Shown: positions 1 through 5,169 of the stretch, one piece after another | Numbering within the stretch: position 1 is the stretch's first letter | Layout of the letters: every line of letters begins with the position of its first letter | NCBI GenBank assembly: GCA_031261945.1 | Contig: JAISIQ010000034.1 | Location: 1 to 5,936, forward strand | Length of the DNA: 5,936 nt | DNA from: Methanobrevibacter sp. | GTDB taxonomy: Archaea; Methanobacteriota; Methanobacteria; Methanobacteriales; Methanobacteriaceae | Direction of reading: 5' to 3' | Made by a program: the position numbers and the translations under genes | The notes under the pieces: model-generated | What the model was told of the DNA's origin: nothing | The model's input: the letters and a program-made list of their open reading frames with translations, nothing else | Database searches by the model: none

Positions 1-1
1 T

Positions 2-214
2 ATTAGTTTCACATCCATCAACATCAGTATATGCAGCTACATTAATGACTATGTCTGGTTTTTTCTCATTGAATGTTTCTTTTACAGCTTCAATGTTTGT
101 TATATCTAATGTATCTACATCTGTAGGTATAAGATTATACTTTTCATTTCTTTCTAATATTTCCATTAGATCTGAACCTAACATTCCTTTGTAGCCTGTT
201 ATTAGTATATTCAT
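2..214 (-). CDS. rfbD: dTDP-4-dehydrorhamnose reductase, N-terminal part (partial)
   Basis: This is the first 71 residues of an RfbD/RmlD-type short-chain reductase; the rest lies beyond the low-coordinate edge. The family uses NADPH to reduce dTDP-4-dehydro-L-rhamnose to dTDP-L-rhamnose, a sugar donor for cell-surface polysaccharide, in the cytoplasm. Seen in the sequence: a beta strand MNILITG followed by the Rossmann dinucleotide-binding motif G7-Y-K-G10-M-L-G13, then a DITN turn near residue 37, and NVAAYTDVDGCE at 58-69, which matches the conserved N-A-A-Y-T-x-V-D segment of the family. The catalytic YxxxK lies outside the window. The ATG at 214 is preceded by GAGGT at 220-224, five bases upstream, which fixes the start. 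It probably belongs to a surface-sugar cluster continuing beyond the window; the glycosyltransferase-like tail protein at 1270-1737 fits the same theme. Confidence 0.88.
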   Translation of the reverse strand, partial: MNILITGYKGMLGSDLMEILERNEKYNLIPTDVDTLDITNIEAVKETFNEKKPDIVINVAAYTDVDGCETN

Positions 215-272
215 TTTAAACCTCATTATAAATTAAATTTATTATAAAAGTTCTAATAATATTTATTTATTA

Positions 273-285
273 AATTTTTATAAAC
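273..285 (-). promoter_or_regulatory. Possible TATA-box region upstream of rfbD
   Basis: On the minus strand this reads TTTATAAAAATTT, a TATA-box-like stretch about 60-70 nt upstream of the rfbD ATG. Initiation about 25 nt downstream would leave a leader of roughly 35 nt containing the GAGGT ribosome site. The whole interval 215-345 is nearly pure A/T, so several other TATA-like words exist and this placement is weak. Confidence 0.25.
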
Positions 286-345
286 ATTTATAACATAAAA
301 GTAAATATTAATATAAAACTTTATATTATTATTTATTTTATTTTA

Positions 346-358
346 GACTGTGTCAAAA
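346..358 (+). repeat. Insertion-element-end-like sequence, copy 1
   Basis: GACTGTGTCAAAA here matches GGCTGTGTCAAAA at 1191-1203 at 12 of 13 positions and in the same orientation. Words of the type GGCTGTGTCAAAA are common at the terminal inverted repeats of bacterial and archaeal insertion sequences. No transposase and no oppositely oriented copy is visible, so if it is mobile-element derived it is a relic or a small non-autonomous element. The copies bracket the vapBC pair. Confidence 0.4.
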
Positions 359-372
359 CTTTACTAAAGTTT
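356..372. repeat. 17-bp palindrome
   Basis: AAACTTTA and TAAAGTTT form perfect 8-bp arms around a single central C. The one-base centre argues against a simple RNA hairpin and fits a protein-binding dyad or a mobile-element subterminal sequence. It starts inside the copy-1 CTGTGTCAAAA word. Low-complexity AT sequence makes chance occurrence possible. Confidence 0.4.
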
Positions 373-408
373 AAAAAAATAAGCTGATTTACAATATAAA
401 ATCAACTT
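373..408 (-). terminator. Terminator-like hairpin after vapC
   Basis: AAGCTGATTT (381-390) and AAATCAACTT (399-408) pair at 9 of 10 positions around an 8-nt loop. Read on the minus strand, the hairpin lies 17 nt after the vapC stop and is followed by a run of seven T (373-379). Both a bacterial-style hairpin terminator and an archaeal oligo-T terminator would accept this layout. It would separate the vapBC transcript from rfbD. Confidence 0.55.
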
Positions 409-425
409 TTTAAAACATTTTATTT

Positions 426-818
426 TTAGTTTACTGTTGTTATCCCACCTATATTCTCAAAGTGTTTATCAAAAGTAACTATCTCTTTTATCCCTAACTC
501 TTTCATTATAGTTATGAAAACACAATCAAAGAACTGTACTCTTTTATTCAAATTTAACATCATATCTAAAGCTTTATCATAAAAATAATGGTCTTCTATA
601 AGAGTATAATCTCTGTTTAATTCTTTATAAATTTCTTTTATCCTTTCATTATCTATTTTCAATTTATTATGTAATAAATTAGCAGTTTCTGCTATAATCA
701 ATCTAGATATTATTTGTTCTTCATTTACAATATTTTTAGCTATTTCAACAGCCCTATCATGATCGTCTTCTTCTTCTATGAAAAAAGAAACCAAAAAATT
801 TGTATCCAAAAATATCAT
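426..818 (-). CDS. vapC: PIN-domain ribonuclease toxin, VapC family
   Basis: This 130-aa protein has the length and layout of a VapC toxin, a Mg2+-dependent endoribonuclease (family members cut tRNA or rRNA) that arrests growth when its antitoxin is lost. The PIN-domain acidic residues are visible: D5 in the opening strand (MIFLDTN), E44 in IIAETANLL, D98 in FFDCVFI and D117 in TFDKHF. The spacing and the segment KELGIKEIVTFDKHF are typical of the family. The ATG at 818 directly follows the stop codon of the antitoxin gene with no gap. Its ribosome site GGAG (824-827) lies inside the last codons of that gene, so the two are translationally coupled. No residue known to be essential appears to be missing, so the toxin is probably active. 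The RNA target cannot be told from sequence. Confidence 0.9.
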   Translation of the reverse strand: MIFLDTNFLVSFFIEEEDDHDRAVEIAKNIVNEEQIISRLIIAETANLLHNKLKIDNERIKEIYKELNRDYTLIEDHYFYDKALDMMLNLNKRVQFFDCVFITIMKELGIKEIVTFDKHFENIGGITTVN

Positions 819-1085
819 TTATTCTCCTCTTCTCATCTCCCTTACAAGTTCCACAGCATTAAATGGTTTAACTCCCTTGATAAAACCAGCAAAACTCAAT
901 CTTCTTTCAGGATTAGGATCATAAGTATCTTTATTACCAATCAAATAATCTGGTATTTTTGATTCTGTATTTCTCAGTCCTTTCTCTATTATATCTTCCA
1001 AAACTTTAGTTTCTGTTGTGTTCTCCTTTTTAGCTAATTTAGTAATAGTTTTATAAATATCATCTTTTATTGAAACTGTTGCCAT
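819..1085 (-). CDS. vapB: Ribbon-helix-helix antitoxin, VapB type
   Basis: This 88-aa protein precedes vapC. Residues 1-37 (MATVSIKDDIYKTITKLAKK, then ENTTETKVLEDIIEKGL) have the ribbon-helix-helix pattern: a short beta strand that binds DNA as a dimer, then two amphipathic helices. Residues 38-88 are polar and probably disordered until they wrap the toxin; the tail VREMRRGE resembles the toxin-neutralising end of other VapB-like antitoxins. Such antitoxins neutralise VapC and repress their own operon together with it. The ATG at 1085 is backed by AAGGTGA at 1090-1096, a strong match to the methanogen anti-Shine-Dalgarno sequence. The stop codon abuts the vapC ATG. The antitoxin function rests on both the RHH pattern and the context; the exact antitoxin subfamily is less certain. 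Confidence 0.85.
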   Translation of the reverse strand: MATVSIKDDIYKTITKLAKKENTTETKVLEDIIEKGLRNTESKIPDYLIGNKDTYDPNPERRLSFAGFIKGVKPFNAVELVREMRRGE

Positions 1086-1120
1086 GCTTTCACCTTAATA
1101 TATTAATATAATTCTCATGA

Positions 1121-1132
1121 TATATATTTTTA
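1121..1132 (-). promoter_or_regulatory. TATA-box-like promoter element of vapBC
   Basis: On the minus strand this reads TAAAAATATATA. It lies 36-47 nt upstream of the vapB ATG. Initiation about 25 nt downstream would fall near 1100, just ahead of the AAGGTGA ribosome site, giving a short leader. This is the best-spaced TATA box in the window. An operator for VapBC autoregulation would be expected around it, but no clear dyad was identified. Confidence 0.45.
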
Positions 1133-1190
1133 ATCGATTGAGCAATATAATAAAATTATCCAATAACGATGAAATAAAAAGCAAATATAG

Positions 1191-1203
1191 GGCTGTGTCA
1201 AAA
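1191..1203 (+). repeat. Insertion-element-end-like sequence, copy 2
   Basis: GGCTGTGTCAAAA is the second copy of the word found at 346-358, 12 of 13 identical and in the same orientation, about 830 nt away. The similarity between the copies stops soon after the A-run: copy 1 continues with CTTTACTAAAG and copy 2 with AAGAATGG. No transposase lies near. It may be a solo end left by an insertion sequence. Confidence 0.4.
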
Positions 1204-1269
1204 AAGAATGGAAAGAAAAAATATTAAAAATAATAATAAATTGTACCAATAAACTTACATGAGTGTTAA

Positions 1270-1737
1270 TTATTTAAATAGATTTCTCAATTTTCTAAAA
1301 GGTTTTGTTAATTTCCAACTCTTAGAATCTTTTATTACATCTAATTCTTTTTTGTTTTTTATTAATTCATGTTTTAATTTTGAATTCTGTTTATAATAAT
1401 CATTAATATTCTTTTTCATTTGCTTATTTTCATTTAGTAAATACACAACATTATTAAAAAGATAATTAAAAAAATTAGTTTCATGTTGTAAAAGAATATA
1501 ATCTTTTTCATAAATTTCTACTTGTTTTAAAAGAATATTATTAAATTCATTTGAAAATGAAGAATCATAAAAATCTTTACCTTTACCTTTTTCCATGAAA
1601 AATTTAAAATATTTAATTAAACCTAATAAAAAACTAATCTGAAAATCTGAAGCAAGTGAACGATACTGCTTCCTATAATTTTCATATTGTTTAAAAATTT
1701 CATAACCCTTAGATTCATAATAACCTTTTTTTAGCAC
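1270..1737 (-). CDS. Coiled-coil protein with glycosyltransferase-type C-terminal tail
   Basis: This is a 155-aa, lysine-, asparagine- and aromatic-rich protein of unknown function. The frame is open to a GTG at 1770, but GTG at 1737 is preferred because AGGAGTGAG (1744-1752) lies six bases upstream of it. The protein is almost wholly helical. A segment resembling FQISFLLGLIKYFKFFM in the first third is hydrophobic, and the last third is a predicted coiled coil. It ends in SKSWKLTKPFRKLRNLFK. A short coiled coil followed by SW-x-hydrophobic-T-x-P-hydrophobic-R and a basic tail is a common C-terminal ending of glycosyltransferases and polysaccharide-assembly proteins in gut bacteria and methanogens. 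No catalytic domain (for example a GT-A DxD motif) is present. It is therefore either a small accessory protein of surface-polysaccharide synthesis or the detached end of a larger broken enzyme. Confidence 0.6.
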   Translation of the reverse strand: MLKKGYYESKGYEIFKQYENYRKQYRSLASDFQISFLLGLIKYFKFFMEKGKGKDFYDSSFSNEFNNILLKQVEIYEKDYILLQHETNFFNYLFNNVVYLLNENKQMKKNINDYYKQNSKLKHELIKNKKELDVIKDSKSWKLTKPFRKLRNLFK

Positions 1738-1743
1738 TATTAA

Positions 1744-1752
1744 CTCACTCCT
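1744..1752 (-). promoter_or_regulatory. Ribosome binding site deciding the GTG start at 1737
   Basis: AGGAGTGAG on the minus strand resembles AGGAGGTGA with one G missing. It is six bases from the GTG at 1737, while the upstream GTG at 1770 has no comparable site. The site overlaps the stop codon (1751-1753) of the small reading frame upstream, which would allow translational coupling. Confidence 0.55.
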
Positions 1753-1900
1753 AATAACTATAATTAACACCCATTTTAATATGTTTTATCCCATTTCTAC
1801 TTAATTCCAACTTAGTTTCTCTAAAATCGATAGTATTAAATGTAAGCTTCAACAAAATACACTTTGAGCCTTCTTCATCAAAGTATACTAGTAACTTCAT
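1751..1900 (-). CDS. Possible 49-aa small ORF or gene remnant
   Basis: ATG at 1900 opens 49 codons ending at a TAG whose bases overlap the ribosome site of the downstream gene. The product begins MKLLVYFDEEGSKC and ends in KHIKMGVNYSY. It alternates hydrophobic and charged residues like beta strands, quite unlike the coiled coils around it. The same frame stays open upstream for another 24 codons to a TAA at 1973-1975, with another ATG at 1909 but no good ribosome site. It could be a real small gene coupled to the next one, or the decayed 3' end of a larger gene, perhaps the catalytic part of which the 1270-1737 tail was once a piece (the two frames differ by one). No family is recognised. 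Confidence 0.3.
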   Translation of the reverse strand: MKLLVYFDEEGSKCILLKLTFNTIDFRETKLELSRNGIKHIKMGVNYSY

Positions 1901-2197
1901 TTGTTTCATCAAATAATATATGTTGCTACTAATATATAAATATAAGAATGAATTAGACCCTAAATATAATTTTTATCAAATTATACGATGAATTTTAAAA
2001 ATCAAAGAACAATGCATATCCAAAACACAAAAATAAGATCAGAACACATCTTAAAAATTTTTAATTTTCTAACACCCTATAATATAAAATTAATGAGGAT
2101 TTAAAAAAATAGGGAGAAGTTTTAAAATTAGGTAATATTTTTAAAGCCATTATTAAAAAACCCCTCATCCTTCGATTTTTAATTTGGTTTTGATAGT
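1901..2197. other. AT-rich stretch without a convincing gene
   Basis: About 300 bases between the small ORF and the end of the toxin B gene. Both strands are cut by frequent stops. ATGAGG near 2094-2099 and CCTCAT at 2163-2168 form a short inverted repeat about 65 nt apart, too weak to call an element. The 24 codons just upstream of 1900 are open in the frame of the small ORF, suggesting decayed coding sequence. No RNA gene, CRISPR or transposase remnant is recognised. Confidence 0.5.
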
Positions 2198-2223
2198 AAA
2201 AAAGATAATATTTTTTTATCTTT
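2198..2223 (-). terminator. Terminator-like hairpin at the end of the toxin operon
   Basis: AAAGATAA (2201-2208) and TTATCTTT (2216-2223) are perfect 8-bp arms with a 7-nt A/T loop. The hairpin overlaps the stop codon of the B-subunit gene. Read on the minus strand, it runs into TTTTTT at 2198-2203. It marks the likely 3' end of the three-gene block, although the stem has few G-C pairs and stability would be low; in an archaeon the T-tract itself may be the signal. Confidence 0.45.
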
Positions 2224-3238
2224 GAACAAATCCTACAGTATTAATAAATTCTTTAAAAGTAATCATCTCCTCAATAAATTTACTAAAAACTTCATCTTTA
2301 CCTTCAATCTTTTTATTTTCATATTTCTTAATATTACTAGATAAATTATTATAGATATCTGAAATATAGTCTACTAATTGATCTCCTAAATTTAGGTAAT
2401 AATCTCTAACATTATCTATTCTATGTAATCGGGATACATTAGCCATTTGTTCCTTAATTTCATTCATTTTATTTATCTCAGAATCATACAATTTTTGCAT
2501 AATATCTTTTCGATTTTTTATCTGCTCACGCTTTTTTGTATATTTATCCATAGTATAAATATCCCCTAATAAGTTAATACCAGATTTAAGTAGGTTATAA
2601 GCATTTTCTGCAGCTGCTACCTCTGCAGGCTTATCCTTCTCAGGTAAAACAATTTTTTCGGGCAATGCTTCCAGTATTTGATCAAAAGGATTTTTATCTA
2701 ATTCTTTCCTGAATGCCTGATCTGCTTCATCATATTCTTTAACTACGGCATCTAATTGTGGCTTAATCTTATTTTTAGCAATATTTGATTCTTTCTCTAG
2801 TGATGTTTTTAAATTAGAGTAAGCTAATTCTAATGCGTGATTAAGAGTACTATCCCTGATTTCTTCCTTTACTTTTTTTATATCCCTGATAATTAATGAG
2901 ATTAAGTAAACATAATCTTTTCCCTGTTTCATGTTTTGATCTTGAAATTCACTTATAGCTTCACTCATCTCATTTTTATCCTCATCACTAACTATTCTTA
3001 ATTCCTCCTTTAATTCATTAAAATCTTCTAAAATATTACTTGAGAAGGGAAAGTTAGCATCAAGCTTTATTAAATCAGTAGTTATTTCCCTATCTAATAC
3101 ATTAATGTTTTTTCTCAAAGATATTGCTTTATCATTTTCGTTTTTTAAATACTCCTTTGTATTATTTATTGGAATTTCAAATAATTCAGTGATTTTTTCA
3201 TTTAATTCTCTCTTTGATGGTAATATTGGTATGTTCAT
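2216..3238 (-). CDS. Candidate alpha-xenorhabdolysin-like pore-forming toxin subunit B
   Basis: A 340-aa, cysteine-free, almost entirely helical protein lacking a signal peptide. Long heptad-rich helices at about 27-60, 110-182 and 230-310 surround a break at 183-228. That break holds a proline-rich turn (NPFDQ, LPEKIVLPEKDKPAE) and then an amphipathic alanine/leucine-rich helix (AENAYNLLKSGINLLGDIY). Two long coiled-coil arms with a membrane-active tip between them is the plan of XaxB/YaxB, the partner that forms most of the transmembrane pore together with subunit A. Length agrees with that family (about 350 aa), and the gene directly follows an A-like gene after 46 nt, as in the bacterial operons. 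The ATG at 3238 is preceded by GGGAG (3248-3252), nine bases upstream. Taken alone the sequence could be any coiled-coil protein; the family call leans on the partner gene. Cysteine absence suits a protein exposed outside the cell. Confidence 0.55.
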   Translation of the reverse strand: MNIPILPSKRELNEKITELFEIPINNTKEYLKNENDKAISLRKNINVLDREITTDLIKLDANFPFSSNILEDFNELKEELRIVSDEDKNEMSEAISEFQDQNMKQGKDYVYLISLIIRDIKKVKEEIRDSTLNHALELAYSNLKTSLEKESNIAKNKIKPQLDAVVKEYDEADQAFRKELDKNPFDQILEALPEKIVLPEKDKPAEVAAAENAYNLLKSGINLLGDIYTMDKYTKKREQIKNRKDIMQKLYDSEINKMNEIKEQMANVSRLHRIDNVRDYYLNLGDQLVDYISDIYNNLSSNIKKYENKKIEGKDEVFSKFIEEMITFKEFINTVGFVQR

Positions 3239-3247
3239 TTAAGAAAA

Positions 3248-3252
3248 CTCCC
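3248..3252 (-). promoter_or_regulatory. Ribosome binding site of the subunit B gene
   Basis: GGGAG on the minus strand, nine bases before the ATG at 3238, in an otherwise A/T-rich 46-nt gap after the subunit A stop. No terminator or convincing promoter separates A and B, which supports a shared transcript. Confidence 0.6.
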
Positions 3253-3284
3253 TTTTTTAAGATTTCTCCAAATCATATTATTAA

Positions 3285-4619
3285 TTATTTAAGTGAATCT
3301 ACTTCTTCTTGAGCTTCTTTGAATAATACAATTAGTTCATAAGTCATATCTCTAACATTGACCCACTTTTCTTTAACTTTACTCAGATCTGTCATGAAAC
3401 TATTTAATCTAGTTCCATCATTAATACTATTTAAGTTATTTTTAGCATCAGTAATATATGATGAAATTGATTGCCATAATGCTTCTAAGTTTCTTAAACC
3501 AGTAGCAGCTTCTTTTAATTTTGAATTAAATTCATCTGTTTTAGATTTAAAATTTAACATTTTACTAGAAAATGCACTTAATTCAGTTACAGTTTTATTC
3601 AACTGGTTTCGTTCTTTAATTTTCTTATTTTTAAGTTTTCTAGTTTTTTCAGCTTTATCTCCAAATATTCCACCAGTAATCGCCCATGATATTATGCCTA
3701 CTGGTGGGAAAACCATACCTGCTGCTCCGGTAAAAGCATAACCGACTTGTTTATCATATAAGTCATTTAAACCATCAATTTCCTTTTGTAACGCGACTAT
3801 TTGATTAGTTAACTCGGTTATTTTATCAGAAAAATTTAAAGTAGAAATTTCATCCGTGATATTTATAGCAAAAGGTAAAATATCAGTATCCATATCCGCA
3901 CTATATTTAGTTAAATCCTTTGCTAATTCACCCACCCTACTTGAATGCCTATCTGTACTTTTTTTAAGATCATCTAACATCTCTATAAGAGCATACTTAA
4001 TCTCAGTATCATCCTCATCAAACTTGAAATCAATCTCTATAGAAGATTTTCCAATAGTAGTCCTTATTCTCTCCATAATAGGCATTTCACTAATTACTTC
4101 AATTAAGTCTGTTGCAACAATAACAAAATCTTTAGCGAAAATATTCACATCAGTACCTACTTGTTTTATTCTACTTTCAAAAATTGCCCATTTTCGTGCA
4201 TGATTATTAGTATATTCATGAACAGGTAATAATTTTGAAGGCAATAAAATATTATTCTTAATAACTACTTCACTAGCATCAGGTTTGAGTGTTTTAAGCT
4301 CATTAATCATTTCTGATTCACTATAACCAGTATAACGCTCTTCTGAACTTAAAGTTGTTGGTAATAATAATGCCTCTTTAACATATTTCTTTATATAAAC
4401 AATATTAGTTTTTGTTAAAACCAATCCCTTAATTTCAGGATCTTCAAAATTAGATGTATGAGATACTAATCCAGACGGCACACCAGGTAAATCTGGTTTT
4501 TTACCAGACATCGCATAAACCAATATTAATGGTAACTGAGCAGGAGGAATCTTCTTACCTAATTCTAATGCTTCAATTGCCTGATTCTTCATTTCATTAT
4601 CTATACTTTCAGTTGTCAT
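3285..4619 (-). CDS. Candidate alpha-xenorhabdolysin-like pore-forming toxin subunit A
   Basis: A 444-aa, cysteine-free, helical protein without a signal peptide. Features in order: a mixed N-terminal region 20-60; helix INIVYIKKYV-like segment at 71-88 ending in LLLPTT; a conserved-looking HARKW at 140-144 that begins a long helix through VGTDVNIFAKDF to about 178; SEMPIMERIRTT at 177-188; coiled coil 205-290; a glycine/proline-rich hydrophobic segment at 292-320 (FTGAAGMVFPPVGIISWA lies within it); a basic coiled coil 322-370; and LEALWQSI at 378-385, with a helix to the end. Helical arms around a hydrophobic tip is the ClyA-like alpha-pore-forming-toxin plan. The R-x-W and L-W-x-S-I patterns and order match the alpha-xenorhabdolysin A subunit (XaxA/YaxA, about 400 aa), which binds membranes with subunit B. 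Start: ATG at 4619 with GGAG and GTGAT 7-18 nt upstream. The downstream gene is the B-like partner. The alternative is another ClyA/Hbl-type toxin. Confidence 0.65.
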   Translation of the reverse strand: MTTESIDNEMKNQAIEALELGKKIPPAQLPLILVYAMSGKKPDLPGVPSGLVSHTSNFEDPEIKGLVLTKTNIVYIKKYVKEALLLPTTLSSEERYTGYSESEMINELKTLKPDASEVVIKNNILLPSKLLPVHEYTNNHARKWAIFESRIKQVGTDVNIFAKDFVIVATDLIEVISEMPIMERIRTTIGKSSIEIDFKFDEDDTEIKYALIEMLDDLKKSTDRHSSRVGELAKDLTKYSADMDTDILPFAINITDEISTLNFSDKITELTNQIVALQKEIDGLNDLYDKQVGYAFTGAAGMVFPPVGIISWAITGGIFGDKAEKTRKLKNKKIKERNQLNKTVTELSAFSSKMLNFKSKTDEFNSKLKEAATGLRNLEALWQSISSYITDAKNNLNSINDGTRLNSFMTDLSKVKEKWVNVRDMTYELIVLFKEAQEEVDSLK

Positions 4620-4680
4620 TTTATATCACTTCTCCATTTTTTTATTTGATTATAATAATAATGAAATCTGATTTTCTATT

Positions 4681-5169
4681 TTAACCAGAAAATTTATAAT
4701 CTAAAATATTAAACACATTTTGAATATCCTTAGAATTCTTATCAACCGTTTTCCAAATTGCTTGGATTTGATGAACCTTCACACTTAATAAATACCTTTT
4801 CTTCTCATTATTAACATGTTCATCAACCTTATTCAAATCCCTATTAACACTTTCCAGATTATCTACCATAACCTGCCAGATAGTCTCTATATTCTTAATA
4901 CCTTCCCTCATCCGTGAAACATTCTCTGGACTTAAAGTATATGCATCCAAATTAGAATTTAAAACCTGATTATTATTATAACAGAAGTCTGCTAAATGGC
5001 TCGCTTCATTAACTATTTGCCTAAATCGTTTATCACGTTCACCAAGACGAAAAATCCACCAAAAACCATCTATATCCTCTCTTCTTTTTCTTAAATCATT
5101 TAAACGAGACTCTAAATATGATCTATATAAATCATATTTACAATACTCAATCTCTATTTCTTTAACCTG
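4681..5169 (-). pseudogene. Second half of an A-like paralogue, after an in-frame TGA
   Basis: These 162 sense codons continue exactly in the frame of the gene at 5170-5832, directly after its TGA, and end at TAA 4681-4683. They contain a coiled coil (about 1-30), a short aromatic spot DGFWWIFRLG at 34-43, and then a C-terminal part with NIETIWQVM near 93-101. The last aligns with LRNLEALWQSI of the subunit A gene: the tryptophan is 64 residues from the end here and 62 there, and a later W-x-x-V/R pattern also matches (AIWKTVDK against EKWVNVRD). The hydrophobic hairpin of subunit A is replaced by the short FWWIF patch, a loss of about 25-30 residues. No start codon with a ribosome site lies inside; a TTG at 4950 has none. 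It is therefore expressed only by TGA readthrough, or it is dead. The long open frame says the break is recent or tolerated. It ends 61 nt before subunit A. Confidence 0.6.

Noticed and set aside
714..962. Plus-strand frame across the vapB/vapC junction
   Set aside because: Antisense to two recognised genes that share a coupled junction; no ribosome site.
1901..2215. RNA gene or CRISPR in the largest gap
   Set aside because: No tRNA-like cloverleaf, no GC-rich structured block and no regularly spaced repeat could be found; only a weak 6-bp inverted repeat.
3261..3274. Small hairpin GATTT-CTCC-AAATC between subunits A and B as a terminator
   Set aside because: Only five base pairs, and on the minus strand it is followed by an A-run rather than a T-run.
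3358..4203. Two plus-strand open frames of 127 and 115 codons inside subunit A
   Set aside because: Both are antisense to a well-supported gene, with hydrophobic strings that mirror its charged coiled-coil codons; neither has a supported start.
4454..4684. Plus-strand 76-codon frame over the start of subunit A
   Set aside because: Antisense shadow, covering the ribosome site and first codons of subunit A.
4681..4950. An independent 89-aa gene starting at TTG 4950
   Set aside because: There is no ribosome site before the TTG, and the same frame is open and homologous to subunit A far upstream of it, so it is the end of the longer interrupted gene.
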